From Macrolepiota albuminosa (Eukaryota; Basidiomycota; Agaricomycetes; Agaricales; Agaricaceae): a DNA stretch of 64,000 nucleotides. Below, in pieces: positions 23,511 to 36,672 of the stretch (positions are counted from its first letter, which is position 1; each line of letters opens with the position of its first letter). The DNA lies in NCBI GenBank assembly GCA_027475525.1, contig JAMWFC010000116.1, positions 867,826-931,825 on the forward strand, read 5' to 3'. The notes beneath the pieces are model-generated. The model was given only the letters and a program-made list of their open reading frames with translations, did no database searches and had not been told where the DNA came from. A program made the position numbers and the translations under genes.

Positions 23511-24983
23511 ATGTCCGCCACGCCTGTTTTCAAGATTGCGCCGACAACGCAGAAGTACGACTGGGGAAAAACCGGAAGCACAGCCAAAGTTGCCCAGTTC
23601 GCCTCTGCCTCCAAGCTCCCCGGATTCACAGTCGACGAATCAGCACCTTATGCAGAGGTACATCTCTCCTTTAATTTTAATTGAAATATACACTGAGGGC
23701 TATACTGTTGCTTGTAGCTTTGGATGGGAACTCATGTCAAGTCTCCTTCTCGTGTATACAATACAGGCGAAGTCCTCTCTGAACATTTAGCGAGGCATCC
23801 AGAACTCATCGGGCCTTCTGTCTGCGAGAAATTTCATGTTTCAGACGGAAACCTGCCATTCCTTTTCAAAGTACTCTCTATTGAGAAGCCACTCAGTATT
23901 CAAAGCCATCCAGACAAGGTGACTGCTGAGAAACTCCATGTCGCACAACCAGATATCTACAAAGGTACCTCTTCACTACTGACTAGAACCCATAAATTGA
24001 TGCTCATCTCCATCTCCAGACCCCAACCACAAACCAGAAATGGCGCTCGCACTCACCCCCTTCCGCGCAATGTGCGGTTTCCGTCCTCTTCCTTCCATCG
24101 CCTCCTCCCTGAAATACACCTCTGAGTTCGCTACACTTATACCCCAATCAATCCAAGATACCTTTATTTCTCTATCCACCTCCAGCACGCCCGCAGGCCC
24201 ACAGGAGAAAGCCGCACTGCGCGACCTGTTTGAAGCAGTCATGACCGCCAACGAGGAGACGTTCAAAGCCCAGCTTTACACGCTGGTTGAAAGGTATAAG
24301 AAAGGAGAGCTGAGGGAGGGAGAGAGTCAGGATTTGGCGGACCTCGTGATACGGTGTAACACCCACTTTCCCGGTGACATCGGGTTGTTCTGTGCCTTTC
24401 TTTTAAACTATGTCACGCTTGAGCCGGGGGAGGCGATCTTCCTAGGAGCGGGCGAGCCACATGCGTATCTTTCGGGTGGTACGTCTTCCTTCCTTATTCA
24501 CGTCATGACCTCTGACAGCTTGCACTTTTAGAATGTATAGAATGCATGGCAAACTCAGATAACGTCATTCGCGCTGGCCTCACACCCAAATTACGAGACA
24601 TACCCAACCTCATTTCCACGCTAACCTATACCGCCTCGCCACCAACGAAGCATTACGTCTCCCCGTCGCCTTTCTCCCCCTCCACCACCACCACCACCGG
24701 CAGCTCAAGTACACTATATGACCCGCCCATAGCTGAATTTTCCGTCGTACAATTGAAAATTGCACCCCGTGCGAAGGAGATTCATCGTCCTGTCATGGGA
24801 CCAAGTATTATAATCGTCACTGATGGAGAGGGGGTCGTCAAATGGCGGCCTAAGGGAGGGGAGGAGAGGATGTTGGATGTTGGTTTGGGGGATGTATTTT
24901 TCATTGGGGCGGGAACGGAGGTGAAATTCGAGGCTGGGGACCATGAATTCGTTGCGTATCGGGCTTTCGTAGAAGTTGATTAG
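23511..24983 (+). CDS. PMI40: Mannose-6-phosphate isomerase
   Basis: Four exons (23511-23657, 23718-23964, 24020-24478, 24532-24983) give 434 residues. The enzyme interconverts fructose-6-phosphate and mannose-6-phosphate, feeding GDP-mannose synthesis for protein glycosylation and cell-wall mannan. Type I PMI features are present: 'YDWGKTGSTAKVA' near the N-terminus, 'AELWMGTHVKSPS', the zinc-site motif 'LSIQSHPDK' (Gln and His ligands), 'KPEMALALTPFRAMCGFRP', and '[40 protein letters not shown]', which holds the remaining zinc ligand and active-site arginine region. A Thr/Ser-rich insert near 24680 is probably a surface loop. Confidence 0.95.
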
Positions 24984-25054
24984 TTACATGATGTCTCAAT
25001 GGGGTCTAACGTTTTCAGTTCGGCATGAGGTTAATCTTCTTCAGCTATAATTGT

Positions 25055-25128
25055 AGGCCGACTAGCTCAGTTGGTTAGAGCGTCGTGCTAATAACGCGAA
25101 GGTCTTGGGTTCGATCCCCACGTTGGCC
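25055..25128 (+). tRNA. tRNA-Ile (AAT)
   Basis: 74 nt, same cloverleaf and anticodon AAT as the minus-strand copies at 20601 and 20678. It sits about 70 bases after the stop codon of the phosphomannose isomerase gene and is not spliced. Confidence 0.93.
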
Positions 25129-25265
25129 ATGGATAAATTGTTTGAATCCTTTTGTACATTCGGGCTTTTTCATCTTTTGCACCGATTCCCATACTGATAT
25201 ACATATTACGCATGTCATCATACAGTACGATTATCGTTTGAAAGATACCATCCATTACATACAAA

Positions 25266-28200
25266 TCACTCCATAGGCATAATTACGCCTCCTGCTGCTT
25301 CTCCCACTACTGGAGCTGCTGCCACAGCTGTCGCATTTGCACTTGTGATCGCAGAGTTCTCCAAATCGCTCACAGTCTCCATCTCCTGCATTGCCATACT
25401 AAATACGCGACAGACAAGGTGTCAGTGACATCGACGTTAGGATTCAGCTTGACTTACTGATACGACGCACGACACTCCTGTATGTTCTTTGATGTCCACT
25501 TGGTTTTCTGCCGCTTCGACTTATCCGCGATCATGTCCTCGTCCAATTCTGCAAGACGGAAAACAAACAAGCAACAGTGAATATGCCAAAGCAGTGATTG
25601 TAGTGCCGGGCTTACCTTTATCCTCCGCAAGCATTCTGAAGCTGTCGTTCGGTAATATTTGCCTGCATGGTACATATGGGATTGAAAATTTGTGAAGATT
25701 GATACCTGATACTACGCACCATGACTTGTGCTTATCAAAGAACTGCACAATATGCACGTCGGGTCCGAATCGCCGTTTCGCTTTAGCGTATTCAGCTCTG
25801 ATGTTCAATGGAACTTCAGGATGGTTTTCGTCCCAGATGACGCCAGGCCACCAAGGAAATGATCCTAAAAGCTGCTATTAACCTATGGCGTCCTACGAGA
25901 AGTCGACAGTACGTACTTGCTTGCGCCCAAACTAGATGTAAGGTTGAAAGCGTTATTACTAGGCGAATATGGATTAAACATAGACGACACGCACCTATAG
26001 TCCCTCCATCTAACACCTGACCCGGTTTGATCAAGACGTGCTCAGGCTCAACTACAACTTCCTGGGCAACAGACACGCGGCCCCTCCCTCGCTTTCTCGG
26101 GGTGGATACTGACACCGACGTGATCTTCTTCGCTTCATTCCCAGCTCCACTAAGAGAGCCCAATTCTCGATCCAACCGAACCCTCAACGCCTCGCCCGCA
26201 GGTGCGTTCGGATCCTGACCGTCTACTTGCGGCGGAAGCTGCTGTTTCTGCTTCTTCCTCTCTTCAAGCTGTTTCCTCTTCTCTGTCGCCTTCTTCCTCC
26301 GCAGCTCAGGTGTATCAAGTGTCTCCAACACCTTCCTCCCGTTCTCTTCAACGACTCTCTCCGTCTCCGTAGCAGATAGCGGATGTGCATCGCTGACGCT
26401 GACACGCCGGATTGAAGGCGACGAAGGCCTACGTCTGGGTCTGCTGGCTGATACAGGGACAGATACGAGTTCGTCTTGAGGCAGGTCGACTTCCATGACG
26501 TCGTCGTCGCCATCGTCGTCCGTAGTCCCTGAGCCCTCGGAGTTGTAGGCCTCGAGAGGCTCAGAAGCTTCATAGGGGTCTTCTGCGAGGGGTTTTTGAT
26601 TGACTGGAATGAGGACGGGAGCAGAAGGAATATCAATAACGTGATGAGTAGTAACTGCCGTGAACGGTTCCTGGAGGTCGATTGAACGTGTATCAGGGAT
26701 GTCAAATCTGATTGCCGATTCTGGAGGTCGTGGTAAGTGAAGGTCGCTCGGAGGAATATCTTGGTCAGATAAAGTTTCCGTTTCAGGATGCAGAGGCTCT
26801 TCAAAGTAAGCTGTGCGCGTATCTGAACTGCTGAGAGATTCTTGTATGTTTACGGAACAAGCACTCATATCGGGTACAATTTCGGTCTGAGCCTTTGAGC
26901 TTGGTTCCTCATAATAAAGAGGGACCTCTGCAGTTGCGTTCGTCATAGCGAGCACAGAAGCATCAGGAGTATCCAATGCGGGTGATGATAGAGATGCAGA
27001 TTGACCCCGTTCGAAATCTTCCTTTTCCGACTCTCTCTGCAATGTTGTGCCTGTTTCCGAAAGTTCTTCAGACAATTGTGAAGACTGAAGCTGTTCTGTT
27101 TGAGATTCTTCTAGTTCTGCCTCTGTCTGCGCATCAATTTCTGGTCCTCGCGGTGTGTCAGACATTGGTGCTTCGGAGGATAGCGAAAATTCTCCTTGCC
27201 CCGACGTTTCTAGGAGTATTTCAGTAACTGGAATTACAGAATTACTGGCATCTGCATGGGCCTGTGGGGGAGCGTCCACGGACGCATCCGGAACCGGAGG
27301 TGTCCCAGGTGTAGTCTGTGCTTCTGTAGCTGCTGTGCTAACAACGGACAAACGGGATGGGCCGGCATCTGAACCAGAGTCAATTTGGACGAAAACACAA
27401 ACGAAAACATTGTACCTGTACGCATACGCTTCCGAGGCCTCGAAGTAACGGCGACATTCTGCCGATCCACAGACACCCTCCCACCGCGTTTCTGTTCGGG
27501 CGGCAATATCCACCCCTCATTAAACATTTTGAACGATTGATGATTGTTGATGCCGTCTACCAATGGCAATGCATCATTCTTTGAGCGACTCTGACGCGAC
27601 GCGCGCTCTCGTTTAGACGGGTTAGCTGAGATAGATACCTCACTCGCCGATGGAGGTAGACTATGTTCCACAAGTTCCTCCGGAGGGCGTTGTGTTGACT
27701 CTTGCCTCGACATACCTGATGGCTCGTCGGTCCCTCCATCGCGTTGTTCCGTGGGTTCAACTGCGGGTGATCCATCTACATGGTCTCCTGTAGAAACAAC
27801 AAGTGTACTCAAATCCTCCACTGCGTCGACTCCCATTACGTCGACAAAAGAGTTTATCGCGTCATCATCGGCAATGTCTCCTGACTTCTTCCTGGGCTTA
27901 CGACCGCGTTTTTTAGATTGTCTGGGCGGGGGCGGTGTTGGCGGACGTGGAGGCGGCGGAGGCGGCTTGAGTTTTGGCAATGCATAACTGAACAATGAAG
28001 CTAGGGGAGTATCATCCAGTAGCAGGTCCATGTCGCTTTGTATTGATTCAGGTGACAGGAGGAGTTCAAGGATTTCTAATGGAGGTTCCAGGTCACCTAT
28101 GGTGTTCGTAGAATCTGTTTCGCTGTAGTTCGTTAGGTTTTCGAACTGACGAAGTTCTTCCATGATTGGTGGTATGGCGTTCTGCATTCGTAGAGCTGCT

Positions 28201-30399
28201 TTGTGGAACGGGGTTCCTTGCCTGTTGTACAGAATCGCATTGTTCACAACGAGATCAATGTCCCTCTTGGAATAGTGTCAGAAGTTAGACGATCAACTGG
28301 GATAGGCTCTTACCTTAAAGGCGTCCACATCCCAATATTCGTGTTTGTCTAACTTGGCTTCGATCATCACCCAACACATTGGGCTTTGAATAATATCGAA
28401 GTAGTCAGGAACTTCAGCTCTTGATACCGGATTCTTGAAATACTCCTGACGATCCAAGCTGCGGGAAGTCAGCTGATATTGACGGATCAAGTAGATATGT
28501 GCACTTACTACATAATCCGATCAAGAGTAGCGCGAAGGTGCCGTTCGTGTAGGAATAAACTGCTGTCTAGGACATTGCAAAGGGCGCGTATCTGCTCAAG
28601 CTTCCACCTCTCGCGTTTCTTCGTGGAGAAAGTTAGATCCTTCAGACCTTCCATATCGTACAGCAAATGATTTAATTGCTATCAGGAGTCATTGAATCTC
28701 GCATCCACAATCCAGGTCAAGCAATACGCACATCAAGCTTCATAACCTTTTCCTCATCTGTCTGGACCTTCCCACCCGCACTTGCAGTCCACGGTTCTAA
28801 ATGCAGCCGTTTCAGCAGCGGAGCGCCTCGCCTCGCCTCCCGTTTCAGACTCCAATACCGGCACATCATCTGTATCGTCGGAATTCGCTTCGTCACCTTG
28901 AACCTCCGAACATAGAACTCGATTCGGTCCACGACGACAGCTGGAACCAGAGGTGGGCCGGGCTTGTATGTCTTCGCATAGGCGCGGGCGGATTTAGCTA
29001 GTTTGGCGTTATGGGATGGGCTGTCTTGGAGTTGTTCGTCAACAGCGAGCGCGGCTGCACGGACTTCTTGTTGTTCTTTCTGGTGCTCGTTGAGTGGGGG
29101 TAACGAATGAAGGGAAATGCACGCATACCGGGAGATGCTTGTCGCAGTAACAGGCAAGAGTAACGGGTTCAGCTCCATGAGCAGCCTTCATTGGCATCAA
29201 TAACCTATCCCTACGAGCACATGTTGCGTGGAATGCGAGGACGCATGATGCCTTCGAGCATTGTATGCAGGCGCCGACTTGGATATTGCAAATGTGGCAT
29301 TTCTGCCTGAAATGAGACGATAGTGACTGGCAGGATGAGGGGTAGTGGACATACAAGCTTCCAGCGTTGTTTAGATATCTTATCGATTCCTGTTACAGGT
29401 TCCATGAAGATTTCGTTCGCAACTCGAGTTTCGGGTACCCAGATAGCGCACAATAGATGGACCCATTCACCGCTTACAGTCTGTTTAAATGCACCACCTT
29501 CATTGGGACACAGTTTGCATGACTGATCAAGCTAAGTTAGTCGCATGGAGAGAATCAAGCTGGACCGGTGACTCACAACTGGGTTTTCTGGTGAGACTGT
29601 ACATTTACGGCAAAGCCATTGGCCCTCAGGAATATACGGGACACCATAGCAGTCTGCAAGTACAATAGATACTCAGCTCTAACACGTAAAACACAGACAC
29701 GGACGCACCTTGATGAACAGCTAGATTGCACCCATCACAAAATACTATTGCATTACTGTTCTCACCCTCCGAATCATCGCAGATAGCACATGTGGAGTCC
29801 TCAGACGGAAGAACCAGGTCAGGTTTTGGGATGTTTTTGGTCTTTGGACGCTTCAGTACTGACATTGCGCGAACAGAGAACATATTACTCACCAGGTCAA
29901 ACCATTCCTTTTCCAAGCGATCCATGACTACTTCAAACAATTCATACGATATTTGGCTCATTTGTTCCTTCCGTCTTTCACGATTGAGAGCGTCAAGCCA
30001 TTCTCTGTCTGTGGATGTTCAGAACGCGTCGCAATCGCATTGATGTGAACGCACCGACCTTGCTCATCCATATCATATTCCACTTGCTTCGCTAGCTCGC
30101 TTTCCAAAGGCTCTAAGCAGTCTCGCAAGATTAATCAAGGACAGAACGCGCGATGTACATACCAATATGTCTGATATAAGAATCCGGACGTTGAAACTCC
30201 GAGAAATCATTGTCTATCCATTCGCGTCGCGTCAAGCTTCTCCTGAATAGTGAAATTCTGACGTACATCCAAAAGCTCTTGCTTGACCGTCGTGAACACC
30301 ACAGGGTTGAGTAGATACGTCGTCGTCGAGCTTTATGAACGAAACCTTAGGCAGGGATGAAAGTAGTGGAGAAACATGTGTGCCGCGGGCCACTGGCAT
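25266..30399 (-). CDS. NTO1: NTO1/BRPF-type PHD-bromodomain-PWWP scaffold of a MYST acetyltransferase complex
   Basis: Large minus-strand gene of many exons. The N-terminus (from ATG 30399) has the Epl1-like block '[25 protein letters not shown]' and '[18 protein letters not shown]'. A C4HC3 PHD finger lies at about 29790-29600 ('[21 protein letters not shown]..'), then a zinc knuckle and extended PHD at about 29560-29100 ('[14 protein letters not shown]', '[12 protein letters not shown]', '[19 protein letters not shown]', 'AFHATCARR'). A bromodomain spans about 28470-28170 ('[22 protein letters not shown]', '[19 protein letters not shown]'). A proline-rich AT-hook-like stretch (27990-27880, '[12 protein letters not shown]') is followed by a long acidic disordered region (27500-26050). 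A PWWP domain at about 25940-25550 ('[28 protein letters not shown]') and a short tail finish the protein. Such proteins anchor NuA3/MOZ-type histone H3 acetyltransferases to modified nucleosomes. Confidence 0.9.
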
Positions 30400-31191
30400 G
30401 TTAGCGTTTAGGTGAGGTTAGTTTACAGGGAAGAAAGTTATAAATTGCAATCAATGAGTTGATGTCAAGTGTATAACTCCGCGGCAGGTTGGCTGAAGTA
30501 AGATCGTTGATTGTCAGTGAGTACCGAATCGCGTGGGAATCGTGTGTGTGTCATATAATTTCTTTTCTGACATATCCATCCGACTCCAAAGCTGCCTAGG
30601 CCTTCACAAACATCGGTCTCCTCATTGAGGTCGCATGCTGCTGTAACGCAACCAACCGTTACCAACGAGGTTGAACTACAAGACAATCTTTGTCCGTCCA
30701 GTTTCCTGATGAGCCAGCTTTGGTATCCTGTATTACTATTCCGCCTATGGTAGCTCCTTATTCCTATTCGTCCTCCACGATATCTTAAGTCTAACCTCTT
30801 TCGATTCTTACCCTGTTTTTTCAATCGCTCGTCGTAAATGCAAGCTCTTTTGCTCATTGTTTTACTCGTATACTTACGTATGAAACACGTCCAGTAGTAT
30901 AAAAGTGTACCATATATAGTCCACTTGAATATTCAGTTGGTTTTCAATATTCTAAGTAATTCCTAACAGAAACGATGTGAATTGTTCGTGTACGACATTC
31001 CTAAGTACTTCTAATGTCATGCAATGCGTGACAATATTAGTGCAATTTTATTCCCAGAAATGTTTGCCAAAACCGACTTTTGAACACCCATTTCATGCAT
31101 GGACCATCTACCTCCCCGTCTATAGCCACCCTCTGCAAACAAGATACCACTCTGAAAAAATGTTAAGGAGGCGCACAACAGTTCTTCATAT
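30400..31191. other. Intergenic, no recognised gene
   Basis: ORFs of up to 130 codons have no recognised motif. The promoter of the NTO1-like gene and the 3' end of the kinase-like gene fall here. Confidence 0.4.
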
Positions 31192-32036
31192 TTATCTACC
31201 TATGGGCAACATCTTCCCTATCCGCCTCAACCAGAGATCCTGGCGGAGATACGGGCCACAGATAAACGGAATTAACAGCTTCCACAACTTGTCGTGTGTC
31301 TCGCAATTCTGTCTCACCATTGCCAGATACTCAAAATGCGGGGGATAATATCCCGACCACGCCCAGTCAAGCATCCAAAGACGACCATCTTCATCTACAA
31401 TAATATTTCGAGGGTTGATATCTTGATGCGACAGCACCAGAGGTCCTGAATCGTCAAAACGCTCGGTCCTGAAAGGGTCATCTTGTGAAATAGGTTCAAA
31501 ATCCAGCGTCATCTTATGACGATCGTTAAAGAAGGCTGAAAGTTCGCGATATGACGCAAACGGACCGCGGTCGGGTCTGATCGTGCTAAAGACAGGAGAA
31601 TGACACTCTTGTGGTTTCGCACTTAGTGGACCTGGTGCCGTCGTGGCAGACGCTGTCAAGCGACGGAGTTGACGAACATAACGTCGCAGCGTGAAAGCGA
31701 TGCAGATCTTTCGCCACGCGGAAAGCGTTGACCACACTTCATCTAGGGTTGAACCTAGGATGAAGTCCATGATGATCCAAACATTTGCACTGGTTTTGAC
31801 AACGCGGCGGACGCGTGGGACAGGGATAGTCGTCTTTGCAAACAATAGATTGAGAGCATTTGCTTCTGTTGCATCATCACGGGGCTTTGCGATGGTGTCG
31901 GCCGTCAATTTTAGAACTCTCTCTGTCTCATCGAAGTGTAGTTTAGGAGCCTTCTTCCTGAGTTCAAGAATTTCCTCATCACTCAGAGAGTCGACACTGG
32001 ATGACTGGGTGATACACTTGAGCGCAACCTAAAGTT
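31192..32036 (-). CDS. Phosphotransferase-family (APH-fold) protein
   Basis: The minus-strand ORF ending at 31192 has the aminoglycoside-phosphotransferase/choline-kinase fold signature. 'IPVPRVRRVVKTSANVWIIMDFILGSTLDEVWSTLS' is the ATP-lobe hinge. 'GPLVLSHQDINPRNIIVDEDG' is the catalytic H-x-D-x-x-x-x-N loop with Asp and Asn. 'MLDWAWSGYYPPHFEYLAM' carries the metal-binding Asp. The N-terminus includes 'DSLSDEEILELRKKAP', a usual beginning in fungal members. The reading frame is open up to about 32030 without an ATG, so a short upstream exon is probably missing from my model. Substrate unknown; these proteins are numerous in fungi. Confidence 0.75.
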
Positions 32037-32189
32037 GTGAATGGTGTATTTACTGAAATGCTCCTCTGAGGTCTCCTGTCCGGCAACAGGGAGATCAAGA
32101 TGAAGTCAAGGACATCTGCTATCGTTCCCAAAAAGGTGTAAAAGAACACTTTTGCATCCATCACGGAGAAATGTGGAAAGATTGTCATC

Positions 32190-33164
32190 GATTTGCTGGT
32201 AGCGGATGAAAGTGGATTGAGTTTTTCGGTCGTTGCAAAATTCTTCCCAACACGTGATTCTAGGTTACTCTATTTTATTAAATGGCTATGTACTTTAAGT
32301 GTATATGCTTGGTATATGCACTGCAAATGGGACAGGAAAAAGGCATCGAAATGTAGGTCTGCAAAAAGGCGAACGTCACGAGTATCCTTGTCCTTGAATT
32401 CGAACTCCTCCATACTCGCGCTTTCCGCTCTTGGTATTAGATTACTTCTTATTTCGTGTTTCTTCCGCTCATCGTTACCTGTACGCCTTACTCGTCACCT
32501 CTTCTTGCTCAGTTTTAGTTGGTCGTTCCTGGGATAGGAGTACAAATATCCGGAGATGTTTGGGAACTACACCTCCCTTCCAAGGTACGAGTGACCTGAG
32601 AAGTCGTAGTCAAAAAGATGTAATCTAAATAAGCGTGCAAGGTAGAAGGGACGAGACTAGAGCCGGAGAGACAAAAATTCAGACAGTGATGACCTAGGCA
32701 TCGAGATTGCTTCGTTGGCAAGAAGCAGTTAGACAGTAGGACAGCCTAAAGCGTTTGATTGGCGTCGATTAGCACAATCTGACGACAGAACAGCCCCGAA
32801 ACAACGAGACGCAGAGACAAAGAATTCTTAAGAGCACCAGTGAAACTAAGACATTGCTGGCACTGGAAATCTTTCTGTTGGAAAAAGTACAAAAGAAACC
32901 CGTTATACCACTTCTATGTTGTATTTTCTCAAGAAATATATAAACATTTCTCACTTAAATAGTTAGAGAAATGTTCACCTTTTTCCCAAGTAAGTATTTT
33001 ACAGAGGCAACCATACCTTCACGTTAAGCCATACTGTACAGCTGTATAAAGAACGGCCTCAATCCGATACTTTTTGAAGTTATCCCTTTTTGCTACAACC
33101 CCAGTAGCTGATAGCATTTGTTGGACAAGTAGTTGTAGACCACAACGGACTTAATACACCATGG
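32190..33164. other. Intergenic, no recognised gene
   Basis: No conserved coding sequence seen on either strand. Confidence 0.4.
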
Positions 33165-33318
33165 TGACGAGATACTTGCTGAGTCCGATAACCATGTCAT
33201 AAACCAGACAGAAAAGCAACGCCAGCAGTCTAGCGTTAGGTTGACGAGATACTTGCTGAGTCCGATAACCATGTCATAAACCAGACAGAAAAGCAACGCC
33301 AGCAGTCTAGCGTTAGGT
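33165..33318. repeat. 77-bp exact tandem duplication
   Basis: The unit from 33165 (TGACGAGATACTTGCTGAG) repeats at 33242. Identity runs for exactly 77 bases and breaks at both borders. It lies just downstream of the stop codon of the PDI-like gene. Confidence 0.95.
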
Positions 33319-33335
33319 CTGCATCCTGGCAAGTT

Positions 33336-34717
33336 CTAAAGCTCGTCTGCTGGGCGCATCGAAGTGGCGGGAGAATCATACTCCGCTGAAGCCTTCGCAC
33401 CAGGACCATCTGCAGACGTAGGTTGACCACCATTCTCCGCTGGCTTCTCTACCTCGTCCATATGGTGCTCGAGAATAGTTTGCTCTGAGCTATCCTCAAG
33501 AACAACTTGCGATGCCTCCGGCGCCTCTGTTTCTGCCTTCGTTTCTGCATCCCCTTGTATATCCTCCTTCTCAAGCTCGGGCTCAAGCTCAAGCCCTTTC
33601 TCTTCAGGTACTATGTTCTCTGCCGTGGATGGCTCACTCAGTGCAGATAGATCCGCTGTGCCATCGAGGACAGAGTCAAAGAATTTGGACAGTGAATCCA
33701 GCTTGGTGAGACCTGTTGGGGAGTGTAGGAACACGCAGGTTGCTATGAATGACAATATACAAACCTTCATATCTCACGAATCTCATTGACCCCACAGGGT
33801 AGATCAACACCTTTGATCCTTTCTTCCCTCCAACCTCCAAGCCTAATGCTATTGAGGACTTTCCCTCACGATCACGGTGTATCCCAAGTTCGAGTTGACC
33901 CTTATATTTGTTTGATAAAACTTTCCATAGAAGCGGCACCTTGGTCTCTTTCGTTAGTAGTAAAGCCCGGTGCTTGTTTGAGGTCTGGATTAGCAGTTTA
34001 GATATGCGACATCATAAAGATTTCATAATGTACCTTTTCAACCCAAGATGTGATATCCTCGATTTCAGATAATTTGCTTGGTGGATTGGGTACTCTCCGC
34101 GAGGCCCAGTAAAAGAATGCGTTCGCGGTTCGTTCACCAGACTCATAAGTCATAGAACCAAGTTCGTTCCCTCGAGGAAAGAGCTGAAAGTACTGGAAGA
34201 AACGAGTACAAATCACGAAAATCAAGCTTCATATACCTTCACGGTAGGGAAACCCTTCACACCCTTTTGATAAAGATTGTTATTATGGACACATACGTAG
34301 GGAGAAAAGGTCACGAACTTGCTCCGCACAGAGACGTTTATTCGCGTCGGCATCGCAATCCACGGCATACACGGGTATTAGCGGGTGCAGTCCAAGAGCA
34401 GCTTTGCTGTACTCTGGCGCCATACGTTGGCAATGCTAAGTTACCTCTAAGCCAACACTTCAAATGTGAACAAGTCAACAACTCACCCCGCACCACGGTG
34501 CAACGAAAGCAACCATACTCGTTTGCTACACCGTGATCAGATGAGCTTTCACACTTTATTTCAGCTAATGAAGCAGACATACGTTGACCTTCATCACCTG
34601 CCTGAATCCCTTGGGGTCAATCATCTTGACCAGCGTGTCTTTGGGAAATATGGCTGCCGACGCTAATGAAGGCACCAGGACGACAATCGCCGCTAGTTGC
34701 AGTGTAGACACTAGCAT
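33336..34717 (-). CDS. Protein disulfide isomerase family protein (Mpd1-like) with C-terminal ADEL
   Basis: Spliced minus-strand gene. From ATG 34717 the protein has a signal peptide 'MLVSTLQLAAIVVLVPSLASA', then 'IFPKDTLVKMIDPKGFRQVMKVN'. The thioredoxin active site 'FVAPWCGHCQRMAPEY' (Cys-Gly-His-Cys) is split by an intron between Gly and His. 'VYAVDCDADANKRLCAEQ' and 'GVKGFPTVKV' complete the thioredoxin fold. A second, non-catalytic region ('KHRALLLTKETKVPLLWKVLS', 'ELGIHRDREGKS') follows. The last 100 residues are acidic and Glu/Pro/Ala rich, ending PADEL at the stop 33336-33338. ADEL is an HDEL-like retrieval signal accepted in some fungi. Role: oxidation or isomerisation of disulfides in the ER. 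ER retention is inferred from the tail. Confidence 0.88.
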
Positions 34718-35236
34718 TTTTACGCGGCCAATGGAAGCTCAATGTGGTTTGAAAGACTTGTGTATTTATCCGACCCCATATGTATAAATAATGTAAATAA
34801 ACGATGACTGACGTGGTCTTCGGGGGTGCCTGCACTAATCTCCGCAGCACAGCCACCGTATTTGCCCACTCTGACCTGCATAGATTGATATACAATCAGA
34901 AACGTCGAAGGCTTGTGATCTTGAACCAGACGATGTTAAAGCCGTAAGTCTCAAGGATCACTGGGAAAGAAAAGTCATCAAAGTTCAAGGTCGATATACA
35001 TATTAGGAACATTAAATACTTTTGAGATCTACGATGTTAAAGCCGTAAGTCTCAGGAATTACCAGAAAGAAAAGACATACCCGAATCACCCACACAAAGA
35101 AAGCCAGCCAAATATATCGAGTTCAATTTATGGGTATATGGTTTTGAAATCGCTTTGCTTTAAAGCCTGCTCTCACGGAGACCAAGTGTGCACGTGGAGT
35201 CGCATTGCTTCACCAAGAAAGCTGGTTATATCGAAT

Positions 35237-35392
35237 TTCACGGTTGCTTTCTAGGTGGGCAGGACTTCATTTTACTATCAGAAACAATCTCAAGTGTTCC
35301 TTTCATTAGGTCATTCACGGTTGCTTTCTAGGTGGGCAGGACTTCATTTTACTATCAGAAACAATCTCAAGTGTTCCTTTCATTAGGTCATT
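35237..35392. repeat. 77-bp exact tandem duplication
   Basis: CACGGTTGCTTTCTAGGTGG occurs at 35239 and 35316, offset 77. Intergenic. Confidence 0.93.
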
Positions 35393-35949
35393 GTGACTCA
35401 ACGGCCTACTCTCACTACCCACCCTCCTCACCTTATTAAATAACGGTTCTGTCACATAAAATGAAATCAGCGTCGAAAGTTGCGCTTGGGACCAGCTCAT
35501 GAGCTCTCCCGATATCTCGGTATAATTTTACTGCGTGAACGCAAGCAACAAACTGACTAATGGTAAAGCCTTGATCAAGGTGATAGTTAAGGCTTGACCC
35601 TGTAAAGTCCAATAATTGTCCATTCACACATTATGAGGCGTTCTCTTAAGGAGATGACGACACTATGGATTGATTATCTTTGCCTCTTCAACGTGCTCGT
35701 CGTATCACTTTGGCTTATCGATTAGGATCAGGTCCAGACACCCCACAATGACGGCACAATTCGAGTGCATAGGTATTTATCCAACACCTTTCCTGACCGA
35801 TGTACTTTAATACGCCACTCGGTATCCGCATTGTCTGGTGAATCTACCGGAATTGGACGACCTTGTGTTCAAAATTCACTCTTCCGTCACTCGTAATCCG
35901 GGTTGGGTTGTAAAGTTTTTCCTCACTGACATCTGCTCCCCTTGAATAA

Positions 35950-36103
35950 AGAGTCGAAATCGTCATTCTCATAGTAACATCGCAAAATTTTTCCCAAATA
36001 TGTAGTGCCCAATCTCATCCACCGCTAGAGTCGAAATCGTCATTCTCATAGTAACATCGCAAAATTTTTCCCAAATATGTAGTGCCCAATCTCATCCACC
36101 GCT
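35950..36103. repeat. 77-bp exact tandem duplication
   Basis: AGAGTCGAAATCGTCATTC occurs at 35950 and 36027, offset 77. Intergenic. Confidence 0.93.
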
Positions 36104-36672
36104 CATCGCCTGTCACGCGAGTGAATAGACGCTTCTCTATAGATCTCCACTTGAATTTCTTCTTCGTAGTTTCAAGGACTCATTTCATCATCCACAGCTT
36201 TCGCTAGCCATCATGTTACATCAGACAGGAAACAGGTGGCTTGGATGTAGCGAAATTCAGTCTGACAGAACCATAAAATGTTGAATATCACTAGGCTTCC
36301 TCACATCACGACCTCCCACGTCTTGTTCTCACCGTGGCGGCCTGAAGCGTGTCAAAGAATCTAAAACCCACTGACCACAAGTAGTCGTGGTAATTTCTAC
36401 TCAAAAATCAATCTCTTCAAATTTCCAAATAACATCTTCTATCTTCCGTATCTTCTTTTTTTCTTCTTCTAAAGTTCATCGTACATGTGCACTCGAAGTT
36501 ACAATGCAGATCTAGGTGATATAATGTGTTCGAGGTTCAGTAATATATGGTGTAATGGGACAGTTGACCCACATAGTTTGGCTTAACTCCTTCAACGCTG
36601 TATAAATATCTTGTTGCAGATATCGATTTATAAATGCTCCGTCCCGGTCATCGGACGTAGGCTATTTTTACT

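Noticed and set aside
26223..26804. 193-codon minus-strand ORF
   Set aside because: It is an alternative frame of the acidic disordered region of the NTO1-like gene.
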